Below, one piece after another: positions 48,517 to 56,360 of a stretch of 64,000 nucleotides of DNA. Under the pieces are notes generated by a model. The model was given only the letters and a program-made list of their open reading frames with translations. It did no database searches and was not told where the DNA came from. The stretch's first letter is position 1. Each line of letters opens with the position of its first letter. This stretch comes from Saprospiraceae bacterium (lineage in GTDB: Bacteria > Bacteroidota > Bacteroidia > Chitinophagales > Saprospiraceae): the NCBI GenBank assembly GCA_958295895.1, contig CATQHI010000003.1, positions 682,001-746,000 of the forward strand, given 5' to 3'. The position numbers and the translations under genes are program-made.

Positions 48517-48548
48517 CTTGTGGATCCGAATCCTAATGCGTATATTTG
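48517..48548 (+). promoter_or_regulatory. Bacteroidota-type promoter of the first tandem paralog
   Basis: CTTG (48517-48520), 20 bases, then TATATTTG (48541-48548), an exact TAnnTTTG -7 box. The start codon is 30 bases further. Confidence 0.65.
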
Positions 48549-48578
48549 AGTTCGTTTCGGTGTTTTAGCGTCTCTCTC

Positions 48579-49088
48579 ATGAATACATCAATTATCCTGG
48601 GCACTCCCCTGCCCACGCGCTCCGGTACGGGCGATCACTTCATTCTTCGTGGACTTCACCTGCTGCGAGCGTACAGTAGGAACGACTGCGATACGGTACG
48701 TAAGCTAGCCCTGGACTACCTCCGGATGGCGGAGCTTCACCGGGACTGCCGTAATTACGGCAACGCCATTCACCAGGCAAACACCGTACTGGGACTGATC
48801 GCCCTGGAAAACGACCGGATCGACCAGGCGGAGGCCTACCTAGCTGCCGCCGCCGCTACCCCGGGCTCCTCCCAGCTTACCAGCTTCGGACCTAACATGT
48901 TGCTAGCCAAAAAACTACTCATGATCGGCCGTCGTAAAGCTGTCCTCCGCTACCTAGAGCACTGCGGTGCCTTCTGGAAACTTAGCTTCGGGCGGCTCTG
49001 GCGCTGGAAGCTACAGATCCGCGGTGGTGGCACCCCCAACTTCGGTGCCAATTTGACGCACCTACTCGACCCTAAGTCATTCGGCTAA
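48579..49088 (+). CDS. TPR-like hypothetical protein, first of a tandem pair
   Basis: From the ATG at 48579 this is 169 residues. An N-terminal tail of about 18 residues (MNTSIILGTPLPTRSGTG) precedes a helical domain with YGNAIHQANTVLGLIALEND, IDQAEAYLAAAAATPGSSQL, SFGPNMLLAKKLLMIGRRKA, VLRYLEHCGAFWKLSFGRLW and TPNFGANL. The helix pairs look like tetratricopeptide repeats, and the FGPNM-LA-LL and PNFGANL motifs occur in a widespread family of unannotated bacterial proteins. No signal peptide or enzyme motif was found. The neighbour at 49220 is a clear paralog. Each copy has its own -7 box. Function unknown. Confidence 0.8.
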   Translation: MNTSIILGTPLPTRSGTGDHFILRGLHLLRAYSRNDCDTVRKLALDYLRMAELHRDCRNYGNAIHQANTVLGLIALENDRIDQAEAYLAAAAATPGSSQLTSFGPNMLLAKKLLMIGRRKAVLRYLEHCGAFWKLSFGRLWRWKLQIRGGGTPNFGANLTHLLDPKSFG

Positions 49089-49119
49089 AGATTTTTTCCG
49101 AGGTCACTGTGAGATGTTG

Positions 49120-49142
49120 TAAATTTGGCTATATTATATAGT
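49120..49142 (+). promoter_or_regulatory. -7 box and short inverted repeat before the second paralog
   Basis: TAAATTTG (49120-49127) matches TAnnTTTG exactly, but no good -33 box is visible upstream. The perfect 13-base inverted repeat CTATATTATATAG follows at 49129-49141, near the expected transcript start. Confidence 0.5.
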
Positions 49143-49219
49143 GTCCAAATCTTGAGCGGCCGGGCCATTGGAACCTCGCCGCACCGCCTTCGCATCATGC
49201 ACGTTTATACTAACCCCTC

Positions 49220-49681
49220 ATGGAATCAGACTTTATCTTACTGGGCCGCCGGCTACTAAAGGCCTACGCCCGGCACGACTACCTTACCGTCAGTCAGATG
49301 GCGACCGATTACCTCGCAACCGCCGAACGCTTCCGCCACCACACCAACTACGGCAATGCGATTCACCAGGCAAACACCCTACTGGGACTGGTGGAGCTAC
49401 AGCAGGATCACGTCGACCGCGCCGCGGAGTACCTACTCAACTCCGCCCGCACCCCGGGATCTCGCCAACTCAAGGCCTTTGGGCCCAGCATGCTCCTGGC
49501 CCAGCGGCTTCTGGAGCGCAACCAGCGCAGCGCCGTCCTGCGCTACCTTGATGAGTGCCGCTCGCTGTGGATGCTCAGCTTCGGTAGCCTGTGGAAGTGG
49601 CGCCGGCAGATCCTACGGGGTCGCATCCCTAATTTCGGAGCGAACCTGTCCTACCTCACCGACTATAAGTCATTCGGTTAA
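49220..49681 (+). CDS. TPR-like hypothetical protein, second of a tandem pair
   Basis: This 153-residue protein starts MESDFILLGRRLLKAYARHD and aligns without gaps to the last 150 residues of the preceding gene's product; by hand count about 87 of 150 positions are identical. The strongest blocks are NYGNAIHQANT, FGP-MLLA, AVLRYL, LSFG-LW-W and PNFGANL, and both end in KSFG. The unshared part is the 18-residue N-terminal tail of the first copy. Its end overlaps the RlmG-like gene on the opposite strand by 12 bases. The pair is likely a local duplication that has diverged under selection. Role unknown. Confidence 0.82.
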   Translation: MESDFILLGRRLLKAYARHDYLTVSQMATDYLATAERFRHHTNYGNAIHQANTLLGLVELQQDHVDRAAEYLLNSARTPGSRQLKAFGPSMLLAQRLLERNQRSAVLRYLDECRSLWMLSFGSLWKWRRQILRGRIPNFGANLSYLTDYKSFG

Positions 49682-50758
49682 CCCCGGCGATTGCCCGCAG
49701 CGGTACACCACATACTTGTCATTTTCCCGCACCACCATCATCTCCCGGAATAGCCTCCGCAGGTGGGTGGCATAATTGAGGTGGCGGTTGGCGACTACGA
49801 AAAACTGCCCTGCGGGAGCCAGCACCCGCTGTACTTCTCCGAACAGCGACAGGCTCGTATCGAGGGTATTTTCGTACCCTAGGTGAAAGGGTGGATTGGT
49901 GACCACTAGCTCCTGCGATGCATCGGCTACGGTGGCGAGGGTGTGCGCGTAGTGTACCGTAGCGCGGTCCGCCGGCAAATTTTCCCGTGCGCTGGCTACG
50001 GCCAGGCTAAAATCATCCGTAGCGGTAAGCAGCGCCGTGGGGTAGCGCCGGAGCAACTGGTCCCCGATGATGCCATTACCGCAGCCTATATCCAGGATGG
50101 TGGCGGGTGCGGGATGGTCGTCCGGCCAGGCGTCCAGTAAGAATTGCGTCGCGTAATCCACGTGCTGAGAAGAAAATACGCCGTAGTACTGGGTATACCG
50201 CACCCCCCGATAGTCGATCACGTTGCGGAGCTCCGGCCGTGGGCCCGACTCCGGTGCGGGGGAATAAAAATTCGAGAGCAGCAGTAGACGCGCCTTTTTG
50301 TGGGCCCGCGACTGGGTGACCGTGCCGGCGTACCGGGCGGAGATCTCGAGCAGCCGCGGGGTGAAGTGCCGCGTCATGAAACCGGCCGCGAGCCGGGCCC
50401 CCGGCACCGCGTTCACCCCGAGGTAGGCTAGGTAAAATTCGAATAGTTCGAGCGATTTAGGCACTCGGAGTAGGGCCTGGTGGGTTTCCGGCGGTGCCTC
50501 GTTGAGCCTTGCCAGAGCGACAGGGAGGGATTTTCCGGCATTGCGGCGCAGCGCTTCCTCCTGACTGTGGTAGCTGGCGATGAACTGCACGGGCGCGTCC
50601 AGGCCAAGGGCTACCGCCCCAAATCGATCGTGCACCACGGTGGTGGCCACATTGGTCGGTAGCGTTTCACGCGCCCAGTCTAGCAATAGCTCGTCGGCCT
50701 GGCTACTTACCCGTAGGCTGCGGTCGGTAGTGGGAGGATAGCGGTGCAGGGAGGGCAT
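49670..50758 (-). CDS. RlmG/RsmC-like rRNA (guanine-N2) methyltransferase
   Basis: This 362-residue protein has the two-half layout of RsmC/RlmG: a degenerate N-terminal methyltransferase-like half (DRFGAVALGLDAPVQFIASY, LARLNEAPPETHQALLRVPK) and a catalytic C-terminal half. The latter has RYTQYYGVFSSQHVDYATQF, the SAM site ATILDIGCGNGIIGDQLL, ATDDFSLAVASARENL and the NPPF catalytic motif in VVTNPPFHLGYENTLDTSL. The arrangement KSLELFEFYLAYL with YYGVFS is closest to RlmG, which makes m2G1835 in E. coli 23S rRNA. Target is inferred. It is divergent from the three-domain enzyme, 50 bases away. Confidence 0.88.
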   Translation of the reverse strand: MPSLHRYPPTTDRSLRVSSQADELLLDWARETLPTNVATTVVHDRFGAVALGLDAPVQFIASYHSQEEALRRNAGKSLPVALARLNEAPPETHQALLRVPKSLELFEFYLAYLGVNAVPGARLAAGFMTRHFTPRLLEISARYAGTVTQSRAHKKARLLLLSNFYSPAPESGPRPELRNVIDYRGVRYTQYYGVFSSQHVDYATQFLLDAWPDDHPAPATILDIGCGNGIIGDQLLRRYPTALLTATDDFSLAVASARENLPADRATVHYAHTLATVADASQELVVTNPPFHLGYENTLDTSLSLFGEVQRVLAPAGQFFVVANRHLNYATHLRRLFREMMVVRENDKYVVYRCGQSPGLTE

Positions 50759-50807
50759 GGGCGGGGCGGCTTGCGGCAGTCGGTAAACTACGCGCTGAGC
50801 CGCCGAG

Positions 50808-53759
50808 TTGCCGGCCGGGGCATACTACTGGCCAGCGGCTCAGTACTTTGCGGGTATGCTGTACACCGAAGGCCTGGCGGTACAACCCGCTGCCGTAACG
50901 CCACTACCCGGCGAAGTCAACGAGAATTTCCGTATCACCGCACCCTCCGGGGAATCGTATCTCCTCAAGGTCAGCACGCCCGATAGCGTTGCAGAGGCGT
51001 TTTCCCGGGACCTACTGCGCCACCTCCGCCAGGCTTCCCTTCCCTTTGCCGTCCCGGAGCTACTCGAATCTCACCGGGTCACTACCGCGGCAGGCCCGCG
51101 TACCGTAAGACGTTACACGTGGCTACCCGGCCGCCTGCTGGCCGAGCGAAACCCCCGTACCCCTACCCTACTGCGCCAATGGGGCGCGACGTGCGGGCAC
51201 TTATCCCGCGCGCTGGCCGATTTCGATCACCCCGCCGCACCCCGTAACTACCGCTGGGATCCGCTGAGGGTAAGTGAGGGTGGATCAAGTATGGATGCAT
51301 TGAATGTAAATCAAAAAATGCTGGCGGAGTATTTCTTCAGCCGCATTTGCGAGTTGGACCACTCCGGGCTCCGGCGGGGCATCAACTACAACGACGCCCA
51401 CGAGCTCAATCTGCTGGTTGCACCCCAGCAGGACCGAATCACCGGCGTCATCGACTTTGACGATGCCTGCTACACGGCCACGGTCTGTGAGCTGGCCATC
51501 GCGTGTGCCTACGCCGGCATGGGCATGGCCGATCCCCTCGGCGCGATGCGGGAGGTAGTTCGTGGCTATCGGGCGGTCTTTCCCCTCGAGGAGGTAGAGC
51601 TGGCCGCGCTCTTCGATCTTATTAGTGCCCGGCTGCTGCTTACCGTTACCACCGCTGCCGACAACCGTATACGTAACCCCAGTAACGCGTACCTCAGCGT
51701 GTCGGAAGCCCCCGCCTGGAGGCTGCTGGAACAATTACGCACCGTCCACCCCACCCTAGCACTCGCTCACTTTCGCACCGCCGCCGGACTACCGCCCCAC
51801 CCCCGCTGGCAGGCTTACCACAGTTGGTGCGCGCGGGCTGCCCCCGAGTCCCTGTTCGTTTTTCCGGAGCGGGTGCTGCCCCTTGACCTCAGCGTGGGCA
51901 GCCCCACCCTCGGCCCGAACCGAAACTTTGAGCACTTACCCACTTTCGTTACCCACATCCGCCGCCACCTCGAGGACCAACGCGCCGAAATGGCCGTGGG
52001 TGGCTACGGCGAGCCCCGCCCGGTTTATACCACCGAGGCATTTCGCGGCACGGGAAACCAGGGACCCCGCTGGCGGAGCGTCCACCTCGGCCTCGATTTC
52101 TGGACCCCCCGGGCCAACGTTGCCGTAGTGTGTCCACTCGACGGCACCGTACACAGCTTCGGCACGGACCCCACGCCGGGCGGCTATGGCACCACCATCA
52201 TTCTGCGGCACGATCCGATCCCCGGGCTCACTTTTTACACCCTCTACGGGCATCTCAGCAGCTGCTCCATCCAGAGCATATGGGCGGGGGCGCAGGTACA
52301 GTGCGGGGAGTTGCTGGCCACGATCGGCGCCCCGGACGTCAACGGCGGCTGGCCTCCCCACCTTCACTTTCAGGTGATGCTCGATCTGCTGGGGGGCTCG
52401 GTGGACTTTCCCGGCGTGGCCTACCCCGACGAACGGGACATCTGGCTGGGTCTGTGTCCGGACCCCCGCACGCTCATCCCCCACCCCCTGCCGCAAGAAG
52501 TGCCGCATGCAGATGCCGCGCAGACGATTCAACGGCGGCGCGGCAAATTGCTCGGTCGTAGCCTGAGTGTATCCTACCGCGAGCCGCTGGTCGTGCTGCG
52601 GGGGGCGGGGCAGTACCTCTACAACCGTACGGGTAGGCGCTACCTGGATACGGTCAACAACGTAGCCCACGTGGGCCACGAACACCCCCGCGTGGTGGAC
52701 GCGGCCAGCCGGCAGATCGGTTTGCTCAACACGAATACCCGCTACCTCCACCCCGCCATCGTAGAACTAGCCGAGCGCCTCACCGCCACCCTACCCCCGG
52801 AGCTCAGCGTAGTACACTTCGTCAATTCCGGTAGCGAAGCCAACGAGCTAGCGCTGCGCATGGCGCAGGCGGTCACCGGTACGCGTAGCACGCTGGCCAT
52901 GTCCATGGGATACCACGGCAATACCAGCCGTACTATCGAGGTGAGCCAGTACAAATTCGGCCGCCACGGGGGGCAGGGGCAGCCCCCCCATACGCACTTG
53001 CTGCCGCTACCGGACCGGCTGCACAGTACGGGGCTCGACCCCCTGCCCCACGTGCCGGAGCAACTGAGTTCGTTCATTCATGAATCCATCCTGAGCTGCG
53101 GGGGGCAACTGACCCTTCCCGAGGGCTACCTGACTGCCGTGTACGATCGCATCCGCGCGGGCGGCGGTATCTGCATCGCCGACGAGGTGCAGACGGGCCT
53201 GGGCCGGGTGGGTAGCCACTTCTGGGCGTTTCAAACCCAGGATGTGGTGCCGGACATCGTCACCATCGGAAAACCCTTCGGTAATGGGCACCCGCTGGGT
53301 GCAGTGGTCTGTACCGAGGCCACTGCCGCGGCCTTTGCCAACGGCATGGAGTACTTCAACACCTTCGGGGGTAACCCGGTCAGCTGTGCCGTGGGGCTGG
53401 CCGTCCTGGACGTGGTGCGGGAAGAGGAGTTGCAGGAACGGGCGCGGGGGGTGGGCGGTTACCTGACGGAGCTCCTGCTTGCCTTACAGTCCGATCACCC
53501 GCTCGTGGGGGACGTTCGGGGGCGGGGACTGTTTCTGGGTGTGGAGCTCTGTGGGCCCGGCCTTGCACCTGCGACCGCGCCCGCTGCTTATGTGGTGAAC
53601 CGGATGCGCGAGCTGAGCTTCTTAATGAGCACCGACGGGCCGTACGAGAGTGTGCTGAAAATTAAGCCGCCGCTGTGCTTCAGTCGTGAGAATGCGGAAA
53701 TGCTGGTGGAATACCTGGACCGCGTGCTGCGGGAAGACGGCTCACGGTTTACTGACTAG
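50808..53759 (+). CDS. Fusion of APH-type kinase, M23 peptidase and class-III aminotransferase-like domain
   Basis: About 983 residues. Residues 1-340: aminoglycoside phosphotransferase/hydroxylysine-kinase-like domain with [32 protein letters not shown] (catalytic loop) and [11 protein letters not shown] (metal Asp). Residues about 400-560: M23/LytM domain with H426-x3-D430 (VHLGLDFW), [10 protein letters not shown] and H518-x-H520 (PHLHF), so the zinc ligands are present. Residues about 580-983: class-III PLP enzyme with [20 protein letters not shown]792 in [14 protein letters not shown] and PLP Lys K822 in [13 protein letters not shown]. Similar kinase plus phospho-lyase fusions are linked to breakdown of phosphorylated amino alcohols (ethanolamine phosphate, 5-phosphohydroxylysine). 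The start is TTG at 50808 or ATG at 50856; the TTG keeps more of the kinase N-terminus. No signal peptide. Confidence 0.88.
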   Translation: MPAGAYYWPAAQYFAGMLYTEGLAVQPAAVTPLPGEVNENFRITAPSGESYLLKVSTPDSVAEAFSRDLLRHLRQASLPFAVPELLESHRVTTAAGPRTVRRYTWLPGRLLAERNPRTPTLLRQWGATCGHLSRALADFDHPAAPRNYRWDPLRVSEGGSSMDALNVNQKMLAEYFFSRICELDHSGLRRGINYNDAHELNLLVAPQQDRITGVIDFDDACYTATVCELAIACAYAGMGMADPLGAMREVVRGYRAVFPLEEVELAALFDLISARLLLTVTTAADNRIRNPSNAYLSVSEAPAWRLLEQLRTVHPTLALAHFRTAAGLPPHPRWQAYHSWCARAAPESLFVFPERVLPLDLSVGSPTLGPNRNFEHLPTFVTHIRRHLEDQRAEMAVGGYGEPRPVYTTEAFRGTGNQGPRWRSVHLGLDFWTPRANVAVVCPLDGTVHSFGTDPTPGGYGTTIILRHDPIPGLTFYTLYGHLSSCSIQSIWAGAQVQCGELLATIGAPDVNGGWPPHLHFQVMLDLLGGSVDFPGVAYPDERDIWLGLCPDPRTLIPHPLPQEVPHADAAQTIQRRRGKLLGRSLSVSYREPLVVLRGAGQYLYNRTGRRYLDTVNNVAHVGHEHPRVVDAASRQIGLLNTNTRYLHPAIVELAERLTATLPPELSVVHFVNSGSEANELALRMAQAVTGTRSTLAMSMGYHGNTSRTIEVSQYKFGRHGGQGQPPHTHLLPLPDRLHSTGLDPLPHVPEQLSSFIHESILSCGGQLTLPEGYLTAVYDRIRAGGGICIADEVQTGLGRVGSHFWAFQTQDVVPDIVTIGKPFGNGHPLGAVVCTEATAAAFANGMEYFNTFGGNPVSCAVGLAVLDVVREEELQERARGVGGYLTELLLALQSDHPLVGDVRGRGLFLGVELCGPGLAPATAPAAYVVNRMRELSFLMSTDGPYESVLKIKPPLCFSRENAEMLVEYLDRVLREDGSRFTD

Positions 53760-54950
53760 CTGCTGTAGCTGGCGGCGGGCGGCGGAAGCCCCGGTGGTAT
53801 GGTTGTGCTTCACGCAGGCCTGCTCGATCCGCAGCAGGTTTTCACGCAGGGTATCCACGCCCCAGGGGTCGGAATCCAGGTAGCAGCGCAGCTGGGTAAA
53901 GCAGCTGTCGAGCAGGGTATCCACTTGCCAGTCGTTGAGGCGCAGCACGCCGGCGTCCTGCTGACCGGTGACGGCATTGTAGGGTTTTACCGCGGCGAGT
54001 TGCAGGAAGAGTTGGCCCAGGTAATTGATGGCGGTCATGGCCGTGCCGGGGTCATTGATGGCGGGGCTGGCGGCCTTAATGGCCACCTCGACCTGGTGCT
54101 TGAAGCCGGTGGCGTACACATCGATGGGCTCCTCCCGGGAAAGGGTGTAGTAGGAATCGACGTCGATCCCATCTGCAGCGGTTGTATCGCCCCACCCCAG
54201 TAGGGGATCGCCAGCGTAGACAAAGGAGCCCGGGCGGGGCAGTAGGTAGATTTCAGTCTGTAGCTTGTGGGCTGCATCGACTAGACCCACGTAGTCCAGC
54301 TCGTCGAGGTAGCCACAGCGGTCGGCAAAGATGCGGGGCTGGGGATCATCGTCCGGTCGGTCCCTAGCGGTGATGAGCGATAGCCTTTGCTCGTCGAGCC
54401 GTTCGAGGCGGCGGCGGGTGTAGTCATAGCTTTTGCGCAGGAGTACGTTGATGAAGATGCTCTGCGATACCCGGTGAATGAAGTAGATAAATAGCACCAG
54501 GCTCAGAATAGCGAAGAATCCTGCGCTAGCCGCCGCCAGTACCGGTGGCTTGCTAAATTCCGGCGGCTCGGCTACGCCCAGCAACAGGATGGTGCTGTGT
54601 GCAATCGTACCCGCTCCTACGCCTAGGATCTCCTGGTGGTACCGTTCGGAGAGGATCAGTGGGAGCAGCCGGGGGGAGTAGGAGCTGATGCTACGGTCCA
54701 GCACGTTCATCACCATGGTGTAGGCAAAAATCGTGAGGGTGAACACTCCGGTGATCACCGCTGCCAGGGTGGTGCGGATGGTATCGAGGTCCGAGAGGTT
54801 GTAGGGGGCAAGCCAGTCGGGCAGGTCCTGCACCTCGTCCGTAGTGCTAAGCTGGTAGAAGGCTACGGCTACGAAGGCGAAGAAAATGAGCGTAGGAAGG
54901 CTGGCGATCGAGCGGACCAGATCGCGCAGCAGCAGCAGCATTTTGCGCAT
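53742..54950 (-). CDS. DUF2254 membrane protein
   Basis: This 402-residue predicted inner-membrane protein has four N-terminal spans (SLPTLIFFAFVAVAFYQ, TLAAVITGVFTLTIFAYTMV, ILGVGAGTIAHSTILLLGV and VLAAASAGFFAILSLVLFIY). A soluble C-terminal half follows, with the conserved SISSYSPRLLPLILSERYHQ and FKHQVEVAIKAASPAINDPG typical of DUF2254. Function of DUF2254 is unknown. The ATG lies six bases after the rhodopsin stop, so it is almost certainly on the same transcript. Its end overlaps the aminotransferase fusion gene on the other strand by 18 bases. Confidence 0.9.
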   Translation of the reverse strand: MRKMLLLLRDLVRSIASLPTLIFFAFVAVAFYQLSTTDEVQDLPDWLAPYNLSDLDTIRTTLAAVITGVFTLTIFAYTMVMNVLDRSISSYSPRLLPLILSERYHQEILGVGAGTIAHSTILLLGVAEPPEFSKPPVLAAASAGFFAILSLVLFIYFIHRVSQSIFINVLLRKSYDYTRRRLERLDEQRLSLITARDRPDDDPQPRIFADRCGYLDELDYVGLVDAAHKLQTEIYLLPRPGSFVYAGDPLLGWGDTTAADGIDVDSYYTLSREEPIDVYATGFKHQVEVAIKAASPAINDPGTAMTAINYLGQLFLQLAAVKPYNAVTGQQDAGVLRLNDWQVDTLLDSCFTQLRCYLDSDPWGVDTLRENLLRIEQACVKHNHTTGASAARRQLQQLVSKP

Positions 54951-54956
54951 CGGAGC

Positions 54957-55784
54957 TTAGGCGGCCACGGTACCACGCTGGGGCAGTAGATCGGTGACCT
55001 GCATGGCGGGTTCGAAGCCCTCGGCGGCACTGCGCTGGATGGCGATGTAGGTGATCATGAGCCCGTAGATAACCTTAGAGCTTACGTCGGCCACGGTAAA
55101 GAGCGCCTGACGGATAACCACCCCGGTGGAACTAGCCTCGAAGAAGGGCATGCCGTAGGCCAGGGGGTAGAGCGTCCAGGCAAACATCATGAGCCAGAAG
55201 ACCTTGCGCATGGGTGAGGCGGCCGGGGCGGGCATATCGGGGGTGGCCCGGAAGATGCGGGTGCCGACGATCCAGTTCATACCGATGAAAAAGACGGTGG
55301 AAATAGCGCCCCAGATCATGAGGGTACCCAGGCTTTCGATCTCGTAGAGCTGACCGACGTAGCCGGTGATGATCATGGCCCAGGCCAGCAGGATGAGGGT
55401 GGTAGCGGTCTTAAAGAGGTCGTTACCGCGGATGTTGAGTACGATGAGTAGCTGGGTGAGCAGGCAGGGGATGGTGATCATCCAGTTCACGTAGCGGTAG
55501 CCGTTGGAGAAGGTCTCCTGGGCGGGGTCGTAGAGCCCGGTCGATTGGTTATAGGTAAAGGCCTGCTCCCAGAGGTTGGACTGGCCGTACAGGATGGTGC
55601 CGGCCGAGACCATTACGATGCAGCTCAGGGCGGTGGCGGTGCGGTAGCGGGGGGCAACGAAACGGGAGGTGAGAATAAAGAAAATGAGGGCGGCAAAGTG
55701 CGCCCCGACCCCCATGCTGAGCAGGTGGTCGACGGCCTCGTAACGGCCTACGGTGTAGGAAAAGAGGCTCTCAATATTTGTCAT
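54957..55784 (-). CDS. NTQ-type microbial rhodopsin, probable light-driven chloride pump
   Basis: This 275-residue type-1 rhodopsin has seven spans. Retinal binds Lys 237 in helix G (FTVADVSSKVIYG, with counterion Asp 233). In helix C, RYVNWMITIPCLLTQLL aligns with bacteriorhodopsin so that positions 85/89/96 are Asn 100, Thr 104 and Gln 111. This is the NTQ motif of flavobacterial chloride-pumping rhodopsins. It is neither DTD/DTE (proton pump) nor NDQ (sodium pump). The conserved Arg (R97) three before Asn is present. No blh (beta-carotene oxygenase) or crt genes are nearby, so retinal must come from elsewhere on the chromosome. It is followed by DUF2254 after six bases. Confidence 0.93.
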   Translation of the reverse strand: MTNIESLFSYTVGRYEAVDHLLSMGVGAHFAALIFFILTSRFVAPRYRTATALSCIVMVSAGTILYGQSNLWEQAFTYNQSTGLYDPAQETFSNGYRYVNWMITIPCLLTQLLIVLNIRGNDLFKTATTLILLAWAMIITGYVGQLYEIESLGTLMIWGAISTVFFIGMNWIVGTRIFRATPDMPAPAASPMRKVFWLMMFAWTLYPLAYGMPFFEASSTGVVIRQALFTVADVSSKVIYGLMITYIAIQRSAAEGFEPAMQVTDLLPQRGTVAA

Positions 55785-55806
55785 AGGTTGAGTTTGATCT
55801 GAGCAA

Positions 55807-55838
55807 TCAACCTAGGTTCTGAGAATATGTTGCGGCAA
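55807..55838 (-). promoter_or_regulatory. Possible rhodopsin promoter
   Basis: On the minus strand TTG (55838-55836), 21 bases, then TAGGTTGA (55814-55807), close to TAnnTTTG. The start codon is 22 bases further. Confidence 0.4.
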
Positions 55839-55870
55839 CTTCCGCGGATCAAGGAACTCCCCTAATGAAC

Positions 55871-55902
55871 AAAGGGACGACCGCTACCGCGATCATCCCT
55901 TT
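55871..55902 (-). terminator. Terminator-like hairpin after the tRNA pair
   Basis: AAAGGGA and TCCCTTT form the outer 7-bp stem with partial inner pairing, 12 bases after tRNA-Pro on the minus strand, followed by GTTCATT. Confidence 0.5.
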
Positions 55903-55913
55903 CATTTTCCCAG

Positions 55914-55988
55914 TCGGGGCACCAGGATTCGAACCTGGGGCCTCCTGCTCCCAAAGCAGGCACGCTAACCGGACTGCGCTATGCCCCG
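55914..55988 (-). tRNA. tRNA-Pro (anticodon UGG)
   Basis: On the minus strand the acceptor CGGGGCA pairs with TGCCCCG (discriminator A at 55914). The anticodon stem CCTGC/GCAGG carries loop TTTGGGA, giving anticodon TGG at 55953-55951. The T arm reads CCAGG-TTCGAAT-CCTGG. The 3' CCA is not encoded. A tRNA-Ser lies 3 bases upstream. Confidence 0.96.
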
Positions 55989-55991
55989 TGG

Positions 55992-56079
55992 CGGAGACGG
56001 CGGGATTCGAACCCGCGGTACCCTGTTAGAGTACGTCGATTTAGCAAACCGGTGGTTTCAGCCACTCACCCACGTCTCC
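55992..56079 (-). tRNA. tRNA-Ser (anticodon GCU)
   Basis: On the minus strand GGAGACG pairs with CGTCTCC (discriminator G at 55992). The anticodon loop TTGCTAA gives GCT (56045-56043), serving AGC/AGU codons. A long variable arm (GTACTCTAACAGGGTAC) fits class II tRNA-Ser. The T arm is CGGG-TTCGAAT-CCCG. The anticodon stem has a C-A mismatch at its outer pair. CCA is not encoded. Confidence 0.94.
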
Positions 56080-56104
56080 GGATGTGCTTCTTGCTAAAGC
56101 GACG

Positions 56105-56135
56105 CAAAGCTACGGCCCACTCCGCACCCACCAAA
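56105..56135 (-). promoter_or_regulatory. Consensus Bacteroidota promoter of the tRNA pair
   Basis: On the minus strand TTTG (56135-56132), exactly 19 bases, then TAGCTTTG (56112-56105). This is a full match to TTTG-N19-TAnnTTTG. The tRNA-Ser 5' end is 25 bases beyond. Confidence 0.88.
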
Positions 56136-56260
56136 GCATTCGGCCAACTATTTTCGGCCACAACGCGGCTCTGAGTGCTACCCAAATTACATTGGCGGCT
56201 ATCAGTTGTTAGCCGATCTTCATTCGTCGCCAGGCGTTTGAGCAAATAGTTATTCTGATC

Positions 56261-56306
56261 TTTGGCTAAGTCAAGTGCATTTCGTTATAATTGTAAACGA
56301 ATGCAC
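56261..56306 (+). promoter_or_regulatory. susC promoter overlapping an inverted repeat
   Basis: TTTG (56261-56264), 21 bases, then TATAATTG (56286-56293), one mismatch from TAnnTTTG. An inverted repeat GTGCATT-T-CGTT (56275-56286) with AACGAATGCAC (56296-56306) encloses the -7 box in its loop, leaving 54 bases to the susC ATG. A second small repeat CGGCTA/TAGCCG is at 56196-56215. The rest of 56140-56260 shows nothing. Confidence 0.6.
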
Positions 56307-56360
56307 TGCCGTGTATGGGAGTTGCGTCGCTCTATCATTCACTATTGAAACTTAAGGTTC

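Noticed and set aside
53563-53582. Plus-strand near-copy of the 19-bp element (TTGCACCTGCG then ACCGCGCCC)
   Set aside because: It lies inside the aminotransferase domain coding [10 protein letters not shown] with no plus-strand gene start downstream, so it is probably chance in GC-rich code.
54957-55784. Proton-pump or sodium-pump reading of the rhodopsin
   Set aside because: The helix C residues are N/T/Q; proton pumps need Asp at the first site and sodium pumps need Asp at the second.
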